Positions 16,854 to 26,462 are shown, counted from the first letter of the stretch. The stretch: 64,000 bases of DNA from Betaproteobacteria bacterium HGW-Betaproteobacteria-22 (GCA_002842285.1 PHCJ01000009.1:17881-81880); one strand, 5' to 3'. Numbers and translations are program-made. The notes: generated from the sequence alone by a model not told the origin.

Positions 16854-18148
16854 GGTGCGACCGCCCCATCGGCATCTTTTACAGCAGTGATGGTGAGCCA
16901 TTCAGGGTAAATTTCGCCATTTTTTCGTTTGTTCCATATCTCACCCTGCCATGCCCCGTTATTGATGATGTTTTCCCACATGGCTTTATAAAAATCTGCA
17001 CCATGCACTCCGGACTTAAGCAGCTTCATTTTTTTGCCAACAGCTTCTTCGGGTGTAAAGCCGGTAATGCGTGTAAAGGCGTGATTAATTTTTAAAATGA
17101 TGCTATTGGCATCCGTCACAATCATGCCTTCCTGAGATTCAAAAGCTGTTGCAGCAATGCGTAATTCGGCATCAATTTTTTTTCGTTCTGTAATATCCTG
17201 TGCAAAGACGAAGCCATATTCCTGATTCATACTGCTGATAAAGTTGGCAGAAATCAACATATTAAAGAGAGTGCCATCTTTATGCCTAAGCCGTGTTTCC
17301 AGCTTGAACGTACCATGGTTTTTTAAATGCACCCAAACAGCCGGCCACATGTCAGCTGTAAAGTCAGGGTCTATATGCCAGGGTGATAAGGTAATCAGTT
17401 CTTCGCGTCTGTAGCCCAGCGATTCACAGGTAAAATCATTCACAAATACAAAGCGACCCTCCGGGTCTAATATAAAGTAGGCGGTTTTACATTTGTCGAT
17501 GATTGATTTCATTAACCATAGGCTGTTTTCAAGGTTTTTTCGCTCGGTAATATCAAATAAGGTCACAATCTGCGTGCCATTAAACTCATCATCAAGCGCA
17601 ACGGCATTTACTACTACCGACTTTATGCGTCTATCTTTGGTGCAGATGTTGACGTCAATCGGCTCAGACGCAAGCAGTTTCTGCCTGGCGGACTGAATGT
17701 TGTCAGACCAGAGTGCAATGACTACGCCGCGATATTCTGGATCAGGATACGCTTTTGACCACCAATCGCTTAATGTAGGAATATCATCAAGCGTATAACC
17801 GAACATATCGATAAATTCACGATTCAGGTTGACAATATTGCCATCAGAATCATTAATGACAATTGGTACCGGACAGGCATCAATCATGTGCTTGAGTTGT
17901 TGATTGTCGTGCTCAAGTTGTACATTGATGCGCATAGCCCCTATGAGCATGCCACTCACAATGTACGACACCAAAATAGAGGCAATGATGCCGGTGATGA
18001 TGTAGTTAGCCGTGACTTCACCGGTCAGCATAAACTCGACACCAGCCACAATCGGTACTGACAGTACCATGGCCGCTGCAACAGATATTAGCCTGAGCTG
18101 CCAATTACGGATATTTAACAGTAGTTTTGAATACTCTTTCATCAACAT
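16850..18148 (-). CDS. Membrane PAS sensor protein, frameshifted before its GGDEF domain
   Basis: 432 residues: two predicted membrane helices (about 19-40 and 49-71), then three PAS/PAC units (about 83-205, 215-330 and 335-432) with DITERKN and DITERKK linkers. The third unit ends abruptly at KDADGAVAP followed by TGA. In intact relatives the text would continue into a strand of the type YVGTMIDITARK; only two bases remain where about five codons are expected, shifting the frame. The missing part continues in the next frame as the GGDEF gene. A perfect FNR-type box is 59 bp upstream of the start. Ligands are unknown. Confidence 0.82.
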   Translation of the reverse strand: MLMKEYSKLLLNIRNWQLRLISVAAAMVLSVPIVAGVEFMLTGEVTANYIITGIIASILVSYIVSGMLIGAMRINVQLEHDNQQLKHMIDACPVPIVINDSDGNIVNLNREFIDMFGYTLDDIPTLSDWWSKAYPDPEYRGVVIALWSDNIQSARQKLLASEPIDVNICTKDRRIKSVVVNAVALDDEFNGTQIVTLFDITERKNLENSLWLMKSIIDKCKTAYFILDPEGRFVFVNDFTCESLGYRREELITLSPWHIDPDFTADMWPAVWVHLKNHGTFKLETRLRHKDGTLFNMLISANFISSMNQEYGFVFAQDITERKKIDAELRIAATAFESQEGMIVTDANSIILKINHAFTRITGFTPEEAVGKKMKLLKSGVHGADFYKAMWENIINNGAWQGEIWNKRKNGEIYPEWLTITAVKDADGAVAP

Positions 18149-18206
18149 AGGCGATTACTCAACTGGCATATATCAACCATGCTAGACCTAATTGCCGAAT
18201 AATGAC

Positions 18207-18220
18207 TTGATTTAAATCAA
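18207..18220. promoter_or_regulatory. FNR/ANR-type box upstream of the PAS-GGDEF gene
   Basis: TTGATTTAAATCAA is a perfect match to the FNR consensus TTGAT-N4-ATCAA and lies 59 bp upstream of the PAS start codon. It suggests control by oxygen limitation. The rest of the 224-bp spacer holds nothing recognised. Confidence 0.6.
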
Positions 18221-18372
18221 ATTATGGCTGGATGTTGCAGGGGGATAATGGTGCGGACTTGTGCTGAAGATATTTTCTTTCTGCGGCCGCTACAATTGAC
18301 ACCGCACGGAGGTTTTATCCTGCGCGGAAACAGCGTCTGCCCGATGGCTGAAAAGATGCTAGCCTGTGTTTA

Positions 18373-19470
18373 TCAGTCGTAACTGACATAGAGGCGGTAA
18401 CCCGCAACGCCGATGTCGGGAGTAGAAATCGACAGTTTGATTTTAACCTCAGAGTTTGCAGCAAAGCCCGGGATCAGATCGGTGCTGGTGGGCAGGTATT
18501 CATGTGGCCTAAATATCCGTCTTGATATCGGTTTATCATCGGTATCGGTAAGTGTAAGCTGGATATTAGGATAGGCTTGGTTGAACGCTGCTTTATTCAT
18601 CAGGCTGCTGGTCAGATGCATGATGCCGCGCTGGTTGGCGTCTTCCTGCATGTCGGAGTCGTCAATGATAATCCATTGAATTTGTTGCGGTAGTGCAATG
18701 CTGCAATTGATCTGCAGGCAAGCGGTTTCGAGGTAGGGTTTGAATTGCGGGTAGTAGGTTGCAATCTCATTACGTAAAAAATAAATGCTTTGCAGGACAA
18801 TGATGATAAAAAGCACAAGGTTGCTCAATAACCACAGCCAGCGCCTGGATTTCTCTGACATCTGCTTTGTTTTGCTTTTCTCTAAGGCTGCCAGATCGTC
18901 AAAGTAGCTGGATTTGTTCTCCGCGATTGCAGTTAGCCGGGTAATCTCATCAAGTGCTTTATTGTTTGTGTCGGAACGATCCGCCTCATGGCTGTCGGTT
19001 ATCAGCTTGCTGTCCTCAAAGTCACCTGCCTCAATCAAGATACGGTCATTATCCGTGGCAGCGGACTTATCGTCATGCAGCGCATCATCAAAAGTGGCTA
19101 TTTCATCCTGGGTGGCAGATAGCTCGATCGATTCAGTGATATGCTCCAGGTTTGTGGGTGCGTCTTGCTGGGCAGTAGAGTGAATAGGATCTGGATCGTC
19201 ATCAAGTAGTGCATGCTCGATAGTAGGCCAGCCAGCATAAGTTTGTGCGCTATTAGTAGCAGTTACATTTGTCTGTTCGACGACGGTTTCAGTTGTAGAT
19301 GAAGGCTGCGTTAGCACATCGGCGGCAGTGTCTACGTGAATGAATTGGGATTTTGCATCAAATACCTTTAGGCATTGACCACACCTTACCAAGCCGCCAT
19401 GCTTGGTAAGCTGTGCTTCACTAACAAAAAACTCTGTTTGGCAGTTGGGGCATCTGGTTATGTTGCGCAT
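18373..19470 (-). CDS. Zinc-ribbon and DUF3426 membrane protein
   Basis: 365 residues. The N-terminus is an MJ0042-type zinc ribbon, CPNC-x18-CGQC (residues 6-30). A long acidic, low-complexity region follows. One membrane helix WLWLLSNLVLFIIIVLQSIYFL lies near the middle, and the C-terminal part is a DUF3426-type domain with two Cys in CLQINCSI. The family is commonly next to prmA in betaproteobacteria and its function is unknown. The ATG at 19470 is preferred; a GTG at 19497 is also possible. Either start overlaps the end of prmA, suggesting coupled translation. Confidence 0.82.
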   Translation of the reverse strand: MRNITRCPNCQTEFFVSEAQLTKHGGLVRCGQCLKVFDAKSQFIHVDTAADVLTQPSSTTETVVEQTNVTATNSAQTYAGWPTIEHALLDDDPDPIHSTAQQDAPTNLEHITESIELSATQDEIATFDDALHDDKSAATDNDRILIEAGDFEDSKLITDSHEADRSDTNNKALDEITRLTAIAENKSSYFDDLAALEKSKTKQMSEKSRRWLWLLSNLVLFIIIVLQSIYFLRNEIATYYPQFKPYLETACLQINCSIALPQQIQWIIIDDSDMQEDANQRGIMHLTSSLMNKAAFNQAYPNIQLTLTDTDDKPISRRIFRPHEYLPTSTDLIPGFAANSEVKIKLSISTPDIGVAGYRLYVSYD

Positions 19471-20354
19471 TTTCTTGTGCCCGTCAGCAACACCCACGCA
19501 TCTAAATACTGCGGCATTTCCATCTCAAACCATTCTGCATAAATGGCGGCCACATCCGCGGCCTGTTCACGCAAAATGCCTGACAGCGCGATTTTTCCGC
19601 CTGGTTTACAGGAGGCGGCTAATGCAGGTGCCAGAACGCTCAATGCGCTCGAAAGTATATTGGCAACCACGATATCAAACTCTGCAGATTGATATTGACC
19701 TGCATGGTAAAAGTCAGCGCTGACGTTGTTTTGTTCAGCATTGTATAAACTGGACTGAATCGCCTGATGATCAATGTCGGTGCCCACCACATGGCCCGCA
19801 CCTAATTTTTTTGCTGCAATGGCCAAAATGCCGGAACCGCAGCCGTAATCGAGCACAGATGCGCCAGATTTTACCGTTTGCGTAAGCCATGCTAAACATA
19901 AATGGGTGGTCGGGTGGCTACCTGTGCCAAAAGCCAGGCCAGGGTCGAGCACGATATTAATCGCATCAGGGTTGGGTGATACATGCCAGGTAGGGACAAT
20001 CCAGAGGGCGTCTGTAATCTTGATTGGGTCAAATTGTGACTGCGTTGCACGCACCCAATCTTGTTCCTGGATGGTTTCAGTGGAGAATTGCAGATTAGAT
20101 AATTGCGTCCGCCTTTGCAAATCGGCAACGACTTGATGCACGTCTGCACCTTCGTCAAACAAGGCACTGACTAAATTTTGTTGCCAAATACCAGGCGGTG
20201 GGTCACCCGGCTCACCGAATATCGGCTGTTCATCAATGGTTTCTGCATTGGCATCTTCAATAATGGCAGACAGCGCCCCCAGCGCCATAAGCGTATCGCT
20301 GATTAAATCAGCATTATTTTCCTGTGCTTCAATTTTTAATGATACCCAAGCCAT
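19458..20354 (-). CDS. prmA: Ribosomal protein L11 methyltransferase
   Basis: A cytoplasmic SAM-dependent enzyme that trimethylates ribosomal protein L11. 298 residues: an N-terminal substrate-recognition part (about 1-110), then a Rossmann methyltransferase with VLDYGCGSGILAIAAKKLGA (motif I) and FDIVVANILSSAL (NPP-like motif IV). LDPGLAFGTGSHPTTHLCL is a PrmA signature. It follows accC with a 127-bp gap holding a hairpin, and overlaps the zinc-ribbon gene by 13 bp. Length and motifs are standard. Confidence 0.95.
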   Translation of the reverse strand: MAWVSLKIEAQENNADLISDTLMALGALSAIIEDANAETIDEQPIFGEPGDPPPGIWQQNLVSALFDEGADVHQVVADLQRRTQLSNLQFSTETIQEQDWVRATQSQFDPIKITDALWIVPTWHVSPNPDAINIVLDPGLAFGTGSHPTTHLCLAWLTQTVKSGASVLDYGCGSGILAIAAKKLGAGHVVGTDIDHQAIQSSLYNAEQNNVSADFYHAGQYQSAEFDIVVANILSSALSVLAPALAASCKPGGKIALSGILREQAADVAAIYAEWFEMEMPQYLDAWVLLTGTRKCAT

Positions 20355-20373
20355 GCTATACCTAATGATTGCA

Positions 20374-20405
20374 AGACCTTAGCAAGAAAACTTTTGCTCA
20401 GGTCT
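20374..20405. other. Imperfect hairpin between accC and prmA
   Basis: AGACCT-t-AGCAA (20374-20385) pairs with TTGCT-c-AGGTCT (20394-20405) with one mismatch. On the coding (minus) strand no U-tract follows, so it may be a processing or attenuation structure. It is followed by T-rich DNA only in the plus direction. Confidence 0.5.
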
Positions 20406-20481
20406 TTTCATGTTGATTCAAACTAAACAAATATGCGCGTAGATTGAACGCAACATTGATTAGTTTGAGTGTGACATGAAT

Positions 20482-21837
20482 TTATTTGTTATAAATACCC
20501 AGCTTTTGTTCAAGGTAGTGGATGCTGGTGCCACCTTGATGAAATGCTGCATCTGCCATGAGTTCAGCATGCAGTTCGATATTGGTTTTAATCCCGCCTA
20601 CCATCATTTCAGACAGTGCGATACGCATGCGAGCGATGGCCTGCTCGCGCGTGTCACCATGCGTAATTAACTTGCCTATCATTGAATCATAATGCGGCGG
20701 AACGGTGTATCCCGCATAAGCATGGGTATCAATGCGCACCCCAGGCCCGCCTGGCATGTGGAATGTGGTGATCTTGCCGGGCGAGGGCACAAAGCTGTAC
20801 GGATCTTCTGCATTGAGTCGGCACTCAATAGCATGGCCGCGCAACTGGATATCTTTCTGCTTAAATTTTAATCTCTCGCCAGCAGCCACAAAAATCTGCT
20901 GCTGCACTAAATCAATGCCCGTAATCATTTCAGTGACGGTGTGCTCAACTTGCAGGCGGGTATTCATTTCAATGAAATAAAACTCACCGTTCTCGTACAG
21001 GAACTCAAAAGTACCTGCACCACGATATTTGATTTTTCGGCATGCTTCTGCACAGCGCTCACCAATTTTGTCTCGTAATCTAGTGTTTAAGAGTGCGGCA
21101 GGAGCTTCTTCGATGATTTTTTGATGGCGTCGCTGCATGGAGCAATCGCGCTCTCCCAGAAATACCGCGTTTCCATGTTGGTCCGCCAGCACTTGAATTT
21201 CAATGTGGCGGGGCTTTTCAAGAAACTTCTCCATGTAAACCATGGGGTTGCCAAACGCAGCCTGCGCTTCGGCCTTGGTCATGTTAACAGAGGTGAGCAG
21301 GGCTGCTTCCGTGTGTACAACGCGCATTCCACGCCCGCCGCCACCGCCAGCAGCCTTAATAATGACCGGGTAGCCAATCTGCTTTGCGATCTTAATAATT
21401 TCGCTAGGGTCTTCAGGCAATGCGCCATCAGAGCCCGGTACACACGGCACGCCTGCTTTTTTCATGGCATCTTTGGCAGAGACCTTATCACCCATGAGGC
21501 GAATAGTATCGGCACGCGGGCCAATAAATACAAATCCGCTTTGTTCAACGCGTTCAGCAAAATCTGCATTTTCTGATAAAAAGCCATAACCCGGATGGAT
21601 AGCCTGAGCATCGGTGACTTCTGCCGCACTAATCACCGCAGGAACATTCAGGTAGCTTTGGTTAGAAGGTGCCGGGCCAATGCAAACAGACTCGTCTGCC
21701 AGTTTTACGTATTTTGCTTCGCGGTCTGCCTCGGAGTGTACGGCAACGGTTCTGATGCCCAGTTCGCGACATGCACGCTGAACTCGCAGTGCGATTTCAC
21801 CGCGATTTGCGATTAATATTTTGTCAAACATAGCCAT
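20482..21837 (-). CDS. accC: Acetyl-CoA carboxylase, biotin carboxylase subunit
   Basis: Carboxylates the biotin on AccB using ATP and bicarbonate, the first step of fatty-acid synthesis. 451 residues: N-terminal fold [15 protein letters not shown], the ATP-grasp glycine loop [10 protein letters not shown], catalytic blocks [17 protein letters not shown] and [16 protein letters not shown], and a C-terminal biotin-carboxylase domain. The first ATG at 21837 has an AGGA site 9 bp upstream; a second ATG two codons later gives the common MFDKI start. It lies 24 bp behind accB in the same operon. Confidence 0.97.
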   Translation of the reverse strand: MAMFDKILIANRGEIALRVQRACRELGIRTVAVHSEADREAKYVKLADESVCIGPAPSNQSYLNVPAVISAAEVTDAQAIHPGYGFLSENADFAERVEQSGFVFIGPRADTIRLMGDKVSAKDAMKKAGVPCVPGSDGALPEDPSEIIKIAKQIGYPVIIKAAGGGGGRGMRVVHTEAALLTSVNMTKAEAQAAFGNPMVYMEKFLEKPRHIEIQVLADQHGNAVFLGERDCSMQRRHQKIIEEAPAALLNTRLRDKIGERCAEACRKIKYRGAGTFEFLYENGEFYFIEMNTRLQVEHTVTEMITGIDLVQQQIFVAAGERLKFKQKDIQLRGHAIECRLNAEDPYSFVPSPGKITTFHMPGGPGVRIDTHAYAGYTVPPHYDSMIGKLITHGDTREQAIARMRIALSEMMVGGIKTNIELHAELMADAAFHQGGTSIHYLEQKLGIYNK

Positions 21838-21861
21838 GAAATAAAATCCTGTGTATGAAAA

Positions 21862-22314
21862 TTAGCCGATGATAAAGAGAGGTTCGCCGTATTCAATGGC
21901 TTGACCATTATCGACCAGGATCTTCTTAACCACACCTGCTTTGTCTGATTCTATCTCGTTCAATAGTTTCATTGCCTCGATGATGCATAGCGTGTCACCA
22001 ACAGCGACGGCGTCACCAACTTCAACAAATGGTTTCGCATCAGGAGAAGGTGCGCGGTAGAAAGTACCTACCATTGGTGATTTAACTGCGTGACCTTCTT
22101 CAACGACAGGTGCCGCTTCAGCTGCCGGTGCGGCGGCTGGGGCAGGCGTAGCCTGCTGTGGTGCATAGTGTATGGGTGCATAATGCTGTGCAGGTGCACT
22201 GGACGTAAAGTTGCGGCTGATGCGCACTTTTTCACCATCTTCGGTGAGTTCAAGTTCTGATATGCCTGATTCTTCGACCAAATCAATCAGTTTTTTTAGT
22301 TTGCGTAAATCCAT
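21862..22314 (-). CDS. accB: Acetyl-CoA carboxylase biotin carboxyl carrier protein
   Basis: Carries biotin between AccC and the carboxyltransferase AccAD. 150 residues: N-terminal helix region [21 protein letters not shown], an Ala/Pro-rich flexible linker (about 40-75), and a C-terminal biotinyl domain with the attachment motif EAMKLLNE, the modified lysine being K116. It is the first gene of accB-accC, preceded by a 151-bp spacer likely to contain the promoter and the aroQ terminator hairpin. Confidence 0.97.
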   Translation of the reverse strand: MDLRKLKKLIDLVEESGISELELTEDGEKVRISRNFTSSAPAQHYAPIHYAPQQATPAPAAAPAAEAAPVVEEGHAVKSPMVGTFYRAPSPDAKPFVEVGDAVAVGDTLCIIEAMKLLNEIESDKAGVVKKILVDNGQAIEYGEPLFIIG

Positions 22315-22377
22315 AATAGCTCCTGAAAAATCTTATCAATTATAATTTTAAGTGACTTTTGTTAATGGTTGTTTTAG

Positions 22378-22404
22378 TAAAGGCAGCAAGCGCGCGCTGC
22401 TTTA
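22378..22404. terminator. Weak hairpin downstream of aroQ
   Basis: Inverted repeat: TAAAGG-CAGC (22378-22387) pairs with GCTG-CTTTA (22396-22404) with one bulge around an 8-nt GC-rich loop. On the minus strand a short CTTTTA follows, consistent with a weak terminator between aroQ and accB. Confidence 0.45.
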
Positions 22405-22465
22405 ACGAATACAATTTAAATGAACCTGCACGACATAAACATGATGTTGTAACCTTTAAAAATTC

Positions 22466-22921
22466 TTAGCACTCGCCCTGCGTAATATATTGCGTGGCGT
22501 AATCCAGTGCTAATAGGTAGCCTTGTGCACCGAGGCCGCTGATCACGCCAATCGCGATATCGCTCAGGTAGGAGTGTTGACGAAAGCTTTCTCGTGCGTG
22601 GATGTTAGATAAGTGTACTTCTACAAAAGGTACTTTAACAGCACTTAAGGCGTCACGTATTGCCACAGAAGTGTGCGTGTAAGCCGCAGGGTTGATAATG
22701 ACGAAATCGACGCCGTTAGTTGCGATAGCCTGAATTTTGGTTACTAGATCAGCTTCAGAGTTGCTCTGAAATGCACTGAGTTCGATATTGGCCTGCCGGG
22801 CTTTGTCTGCAAGGGTCTGGTTTATGCTTTCAAGCGTGGTATTGCCGTAGTGTTGCGGTTCTCTTAAACCTAGTAAGTTGAGGTTGGGCCCATGTAACAC
22901 TAAAATGGATTTAGCTGGCAT
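22466..22921 (-). CDS. aroQ: 3-dehydroquinate dehydratase, type II
   Basis: Third step of the shikimate pathway: dehydroquinate to 3-dehydroshikimate. 151 residues, the usual size of the dodecameric type II enzyme. Signatures are [16 protein letters not shown] near the N-terminus, the active-site Asn/His segment [17 protein letters not shown], and [17 protein letters not shown]. It sits upstream of accB-accC, a common betaproteobacterial order, separated by 151 bp and a hairpin. Confidence 0.96.
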   Translation of the reverse strand: MPAKSILVLHGPNLNLLGLREPQHYGNTTLESINQTLADKARQANIELSAFQSNSEADLVTKIQAIATNGVDFVIINPAAYTHTSVAIRDALSAVKVPFVEVHLSNIHARESFRQHSYLSDIAIGVISGLGAQGYLLALDYATQYITQGEC

Positions 22922-23137
22922 GATGCCCTGCCTTTTTTCCTGGATGATGTCTTTTGTTACAATATTTCATAAACGCAAGTTTGCCGAAGTTAAAGGGTTT
23001 TGTCCAGCAACTTTAAAGAATTTAACGGCAATTTGAGATTTGGCAGACAGCTGAAGAGGCCTTGATTTTATTGCATTAATAAGCAGCTGTTTTTTAAGGA
23101 CATTAGACGCGTACCTGGCGTAAGAAAGGTGCTGGGG

Positions 23138-23692
23138 TTAATCTAAAGGCAAGGCCTTATGTAGTACGGGGGCGATGCTTTGTGCGAGCAGCTTGCCGTC
23201 AACCCGCCCAAAATGGGTGCTCACGATAGTGCCATCAGCATTCAAAATAACAGTATAGGGCAGTATGCCTTTATCGTTACCGAGTCGGTCGCCAAGCGCG
23301 TTCGCTTCCATTTCACCAATCAGCACAGGGTAGCTAACAGGAGTAGCCGCCAAAAATTCTTTGACGGCAGCTGGGTCATCCACTGCAATCCCTAACACTG
23401 TCACATTTTTATCTTGATAAGCGTCATGAAATGCGGAGAGCTCCGGCATTTCTTCTCGACATGGCGGGCACCAGGTCGCCCAGAAGTTCACCACCACGAT
23501 TTTTCCTTGGTATTGTTTCAGATCCTGCGTCATATCGTTGCTGTCAACAAGTTGCGTGGCATAAAATGAGCTGCTCTCTGTGTGCGTTGAATTTTTGGCA
23601 GGCGGCTGACCTAGTGGCAGGCTACGGATGATGAGCACAAGCCCAATGAGCACTGTGATGTAAATAAGTGGTTTTCTCAGTTTTTTTAACAT
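23138..23692 (-). CDS. TlpA-like membrane-anchored thioredoxin
   Basis: 184 residues: an N-terminal membrane anchor (about 8-25) and a periplasmic thioredoxin fold with the active site WCPPC (C75, C78) in VVNFWATWCPPCREEMPEL, and the cis-Pro region ILPYTVI. It resembles the TlpA/ResA reductases that keep periplasmic cysteines reduced. The start overlaps the end of dsbD by 7 bp on the same strand, so it probably receives electrons from DsbD. The exact client, for example cytochrome c maturation or copper centres, cannot be read from the sequence. Confidence 0.88.
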   Translation of the reverse strand: MLKKLRKPLIYITVLIGLVLIIRSLPLGQPPAKNSTHTESSSFYATQLVDSNDMTQDLKQYQGKIVVVNFWATWCPPCREEMPELSAFHDAYQDKNVTVLGIAVDDPAAVKEFLAATPVSYPVLIGEMEANALGDRLGNDKGILPYTVILNADGTIVSTHFGRVDGKLLAQSIAPVLHKALPLD

Positions 23693-25584
23693 GTTAAGGT
23701 CTCGGGTAGGCAGCTGCCGCGTTGGTCAAGAATTTGCAAAAAACTGTCTGCATTTTTGTAGCCAACCACTTTTAACCGGGTTTCCTGCATGGATTGGGTG
23801 TCAAAAAAGATGATGCCAGGTGGGCCGAATAAATTAAACCTCTGCATCAGTGCCTTGTCGTCATCGGTGTTGTTGGTGACATCTGCCTTGAGTAACACGG
23901 TGTCTTTTAGCGCTGCCTGTACGCGCGTATCGCTAAAAGTAAATTGCTCTAATTCTTTACACGATACGCACCAGTCTGCATAAAAATCCAGCATTACGGG
24001 TTTGCCTTTGGCAGCCATTAATTGTGCATCCAGGTCAGCCAGATTTTTAACCAGGCTAAAATTCAAGTGACTTTGCTGGATACCCTGATCGGCTTGTGTC
24101 AATAGTCCACTCAAAGGTTGGAGCGGTGATTTGGCATTGGAAAGTGCGCCAATCAGCATGGTTAGCCCGATAGTAAGCATTATAATCGCAATGCCTTTCC
24201 AAAACCTCAGTGCGGGCTTGGCATCGCTGGGCAAGCTGTCTAATGCATGCATGAAGATAGCAGGAATAATAAGTAAGGCTGCCCATAGCCCAAGCTGAAC
24301 GCTCATCGGAATGACAGGAGCAATCAGCCATACGGCAACGCCCAGCATCAGCACACCAAAAAAATTGCGTACTGCGTTCATCCAGCTACCTACTTTGGGG
24401 AGCAGTGTGCCGGCAGAGGCGCCGATTGCCAGTAGCGGTGCGCCCATGCCGAGTGACAGTGAAAACAGTGCAACACCGCCTAATACTACATCTTGCGTTT
24501 TACTGATATAGAGCAGGGCCCCAGCCAGCGGCGCGGCCACGCAAGGGCTGATAATCAAAGCAGAGAGTATGCCCATGAGAAAGTCGCTAAAGAATCGGCC
24601 GCCTTTGATGCGATGGCTCAGGTTCATGACCCCGTTTTCGAGATTGCTTGGTAATTTCAGCTCATAAAAACCAAACATGGAAAGTGCGAGCACGCTGAAT
24701 ATGAGTGCGCCAAACCCTAAAGCCCATGGGGTTTGCAGTGCGCTGCTCAGCATTTGCCCGGAAAGTCCAGCAATGATACCAAGCAGTGTGTAGGTGAGGC
24801 ACATGCCCAAGGTGTAGGCAAGTGATAGATTAAAAGCATGTAAGCGTGAGTGGTGTGCATTTTTACCGATAATGATGGAAGATAAGATCGGTATCATGGG
24901 GAATACGCAGGGGGTGAATGCCAGCAACAGGCCTGCGGTAAAGAACCCCAGAATGATTAGCCACCATTGCCCATCCTGCAACAGATTGGCGGCTTGGCTG
25001 TCGCTCTGAGAGGCCTGATTGACGGTTGTGTCGGCTGCTTTATTGGCAGGTGCGGCAGAGGTGGCGTTGTCATTGCCATTGCCTTGCGGGGTGGGGGTGT
25101 CTGATTCCTGTATGGTTTGCGTGTTTTCAGGTGTAAGGGTAAATGTTTTACGTTGAGGCGCATAGCAAAGTCCCTTTTCGCTGCATCCCTGATAGCTCGC
25201 CTGAATGGTGACAGGAGTCCCAGCTGCCTGGCTAAGCACAATGCGCGCCGTGATGTCATTGTGATACACTTCCATTTTACCAAAGTGCGGATCATTCTTA
25301 ATGTCACCGTTAGCTAGCTGTACTTCATGATCTTGTGCCGGTGAGAGCGTAAATTTTATACGTTCTTTATAGAGGTAGTAGCCGGGCGCGATTTTAAAGT
25401 GTGCGTTAATTTCTTTACCGGACTGATTAATTTCAAGCCCAAAAGCCGCATCAGGCGATAAAAACTCTTCTTCCTGTTGGGTACTGAATAAATTTTTGAT
25501 GCTGCTTGCGTTGCCTGCGTAGCTGAGCGATGCAGAGATTGCCAGCACTGTGAGCACTAGAAAAGATGAAAATCTTTTTAACAT
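23686..25584 (-). CDS. dsbD: Thiol:disulfide interchange protein DsbD
   Basis: Moves electrons from cytoplasmic thioredoxin across the inner membrane to periplasmic thiol proteins. 632 residues from the ATG at 25584. Order: signal peptide (MLKRFSSFLVLTVLAISASLSYA); periplasmic alpha domain with the pair in CSEKGLC; an Ala/Thr/Gln-rich linker; eight-helix beta domain with FTPCVFPMIP and ISPCVAAPLAGALL; C-terminal gamma domain with YADWCVSCKEL. All three cysteine pairs are present. A 12-codon in-frame extension upstream would precede the signal peptide and is not favoured. It is coupled to a TlpA-like gene. Confidence 0.94.
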   Translation of the reverse strand: MLKRFSSFLVLTVLAISASLSYAGNASSIKNLFSTQQEEEFLSPDAAFGLEINQSGKEINAHFKIAPGYYLYKERIKFTLSPAQDHEVQLANGDIKNDPHFGKMEVYHNDITARIVLSQAAGTPVTIQASYQGCSEKGLCYAPQRKTFTLTPENTQTIQESDTPTPQGNGNDNATSAAPANKAADTTVNQASQSDSQAANLLQDGQWWLIILGFFTAGLLLAFTPCVFPMIPILSSIIIGKNAHHSRLHAFNLSLAYTLGMCLTYTLLGIIAGLSGQMLSSALQTPWALGFGALIFSVLALSMFGFYELKLPSNLENGVMNLSHRIKGGRFFSDFLMGILSALIISPCVAAPLAGALLYISKTQDVVLGGVALFSLSLGMGAPLLAIGASAGTLLPKVGSWMNAVRNFFGVLMLGVAVWLIAPVIPMSVQLGLWAALLIIPAIFMHALDSLPSDAKPALRFWKGIAIIMLTIGLTMLIGALSNAKSPLQPLSGLLTQADQGIQQSHLNFSLVKNLADLDAQLMAAKGKPVMLDFYADWCVSCKELEQFTFSDTRVQAALKDTVLLKADVTNNTDDDKALMQRFNLFGPPGIIFFDTQSMQETRLKVVGYKNADSFLQILDQRGSCLPETLTC

Positions 25585-25592
25585 GATTTGCC

Positions 25593-25922
25593 TTAAACGG
25601 ATAATTGCGCATTGACCCATTGTAAATATTGCGATAAGCCACCATCTACGTTGATAGAGATTATCTCAGGAAGTTCATAAGGGTGCATGGACTTAATGGC
25701 ATTCTCAACCGCTGGATACTGTTGTTGTGTTGTTTTAATCCGGACAGGAATTTCTTCAGACTGCGTTAATTGACCTTGCCAATGATAGATAGACTGGCAA
25801 GCGCCTGAAATGTTGACGCAAGCCGCAAGTTTCTGTGTGATTAGATGTTCAGCCAGAGTCTTTGCGCTGGTGTTATCAGGCATATTGGTGAGCACAAGCA
25901 GTAGAGTATTTGAATTTGACAT
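25593..25922 (-). CDS. cutA: CutA1 divalent-cation tolerance protein
   Basis: A small trimeric cytoplasmic protein associated with copper and divalent-cation tolerance; its molecular role is unsettled. 109 residues from the ATG at 25922, with the family blocks LAACVNISGACQSIYHWQG, EEIPVRIKTTQQQYPAVE and HPYELPEIISINVDGG. An in-frame ATG 21 bp upstream would overlap the divergent fxsA start. It is followed 8 bp later by dsbD on the same strand, so the cutA-dsbD-tlpA run is probably an operon; cutA and dsbD are often neighbours in proteobacteria. Confidence 0.93.
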   Translation of the reverse strand: MSNSNTLLLVLTNMPDNTSAKTLAEHLITQKLAACVNISGACQSIYHWQGQLTQSEEIPVRIKTTQQQYPAVENAIKSMHPYELPEIISINVDGGLSQYLQWVNAQLSV

Positions 25923-25941
25923 TAAATTAAGGCCACACATC

Positions 25942-26364
25942 ATGCGTTTGTTAATAAGTTTAATTTTACTCGCTTTTCCTATTGCCGAGATATGGATATT
26001 AGTGGTGCTCGGTCAGCGTTATGGCTGGCTGTTGTTATTGTATTTAGTCGTTGTGGCTGTGTTAGGCTTACAGTTAATTCGTGATGAAAAGCTGTTGTTT
26101 ACAGGTCGGCTGATGCAGACTTTGAGCCATGGTGCACACCCGGTCAAGGCAATATTTGGCAGCGCACGCAATATGATCGCAGGCGGATTGCTGATAATAC
26201 CAGGTGTTATTACTGATATCATAGCGGTGCTGTTGCTGCTTATTCCGGTGAAAACAGTGCCTGCACAGGATCATCAGGCGTCTAATCATCAGGCTAATCG
26301 GGGTGCAGGCGCGCACGCCGCCAATGATGATGTGATAGAGGGTGAATTTCGCCGTGAAGATTAA
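25942..26364 (+). CDS. fxsA: FxsA family membrane protein
   Basis: 140 residues with four hydrophobic segments (about 1-20, 24-45, 68-82, 88-100) and a charged C-terminal tail with HQASNHQANRGAGAH and DDVIEGEF. The family is named for an E. coli protein that relieves F-plasmid exclusion of phage T7, but its normal role is unknown. The ATG at 25942 starts the first helix and has a weak AAGG site. It is divergent from cutA with only 19 bp between start codons, so each promoter must lie inside the other's 5' region. Confidence 0.88.
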   Translation: MRLLISLILLAFPIAEIWILVVLGQRYGWLLLLYLVVVAVLGLQLIRDEKLLFTGRLMQTLSHGAHPVKAIFGSARNMIAGGLLIIPGVITDIIAVLLLLIPVKTVPAQDHQASNHQANRGAGAHAANDDVIEGEFRRED

Positions 26365-26462
26365 GTTTTAAAAACGACAACAGCACTTTCTGCACTTGCC
26401 CACACGCACTGAATAAAAAAATTCAAAGCAATAATTCAAGAAAATCAAGAGAAGATTTAGGT

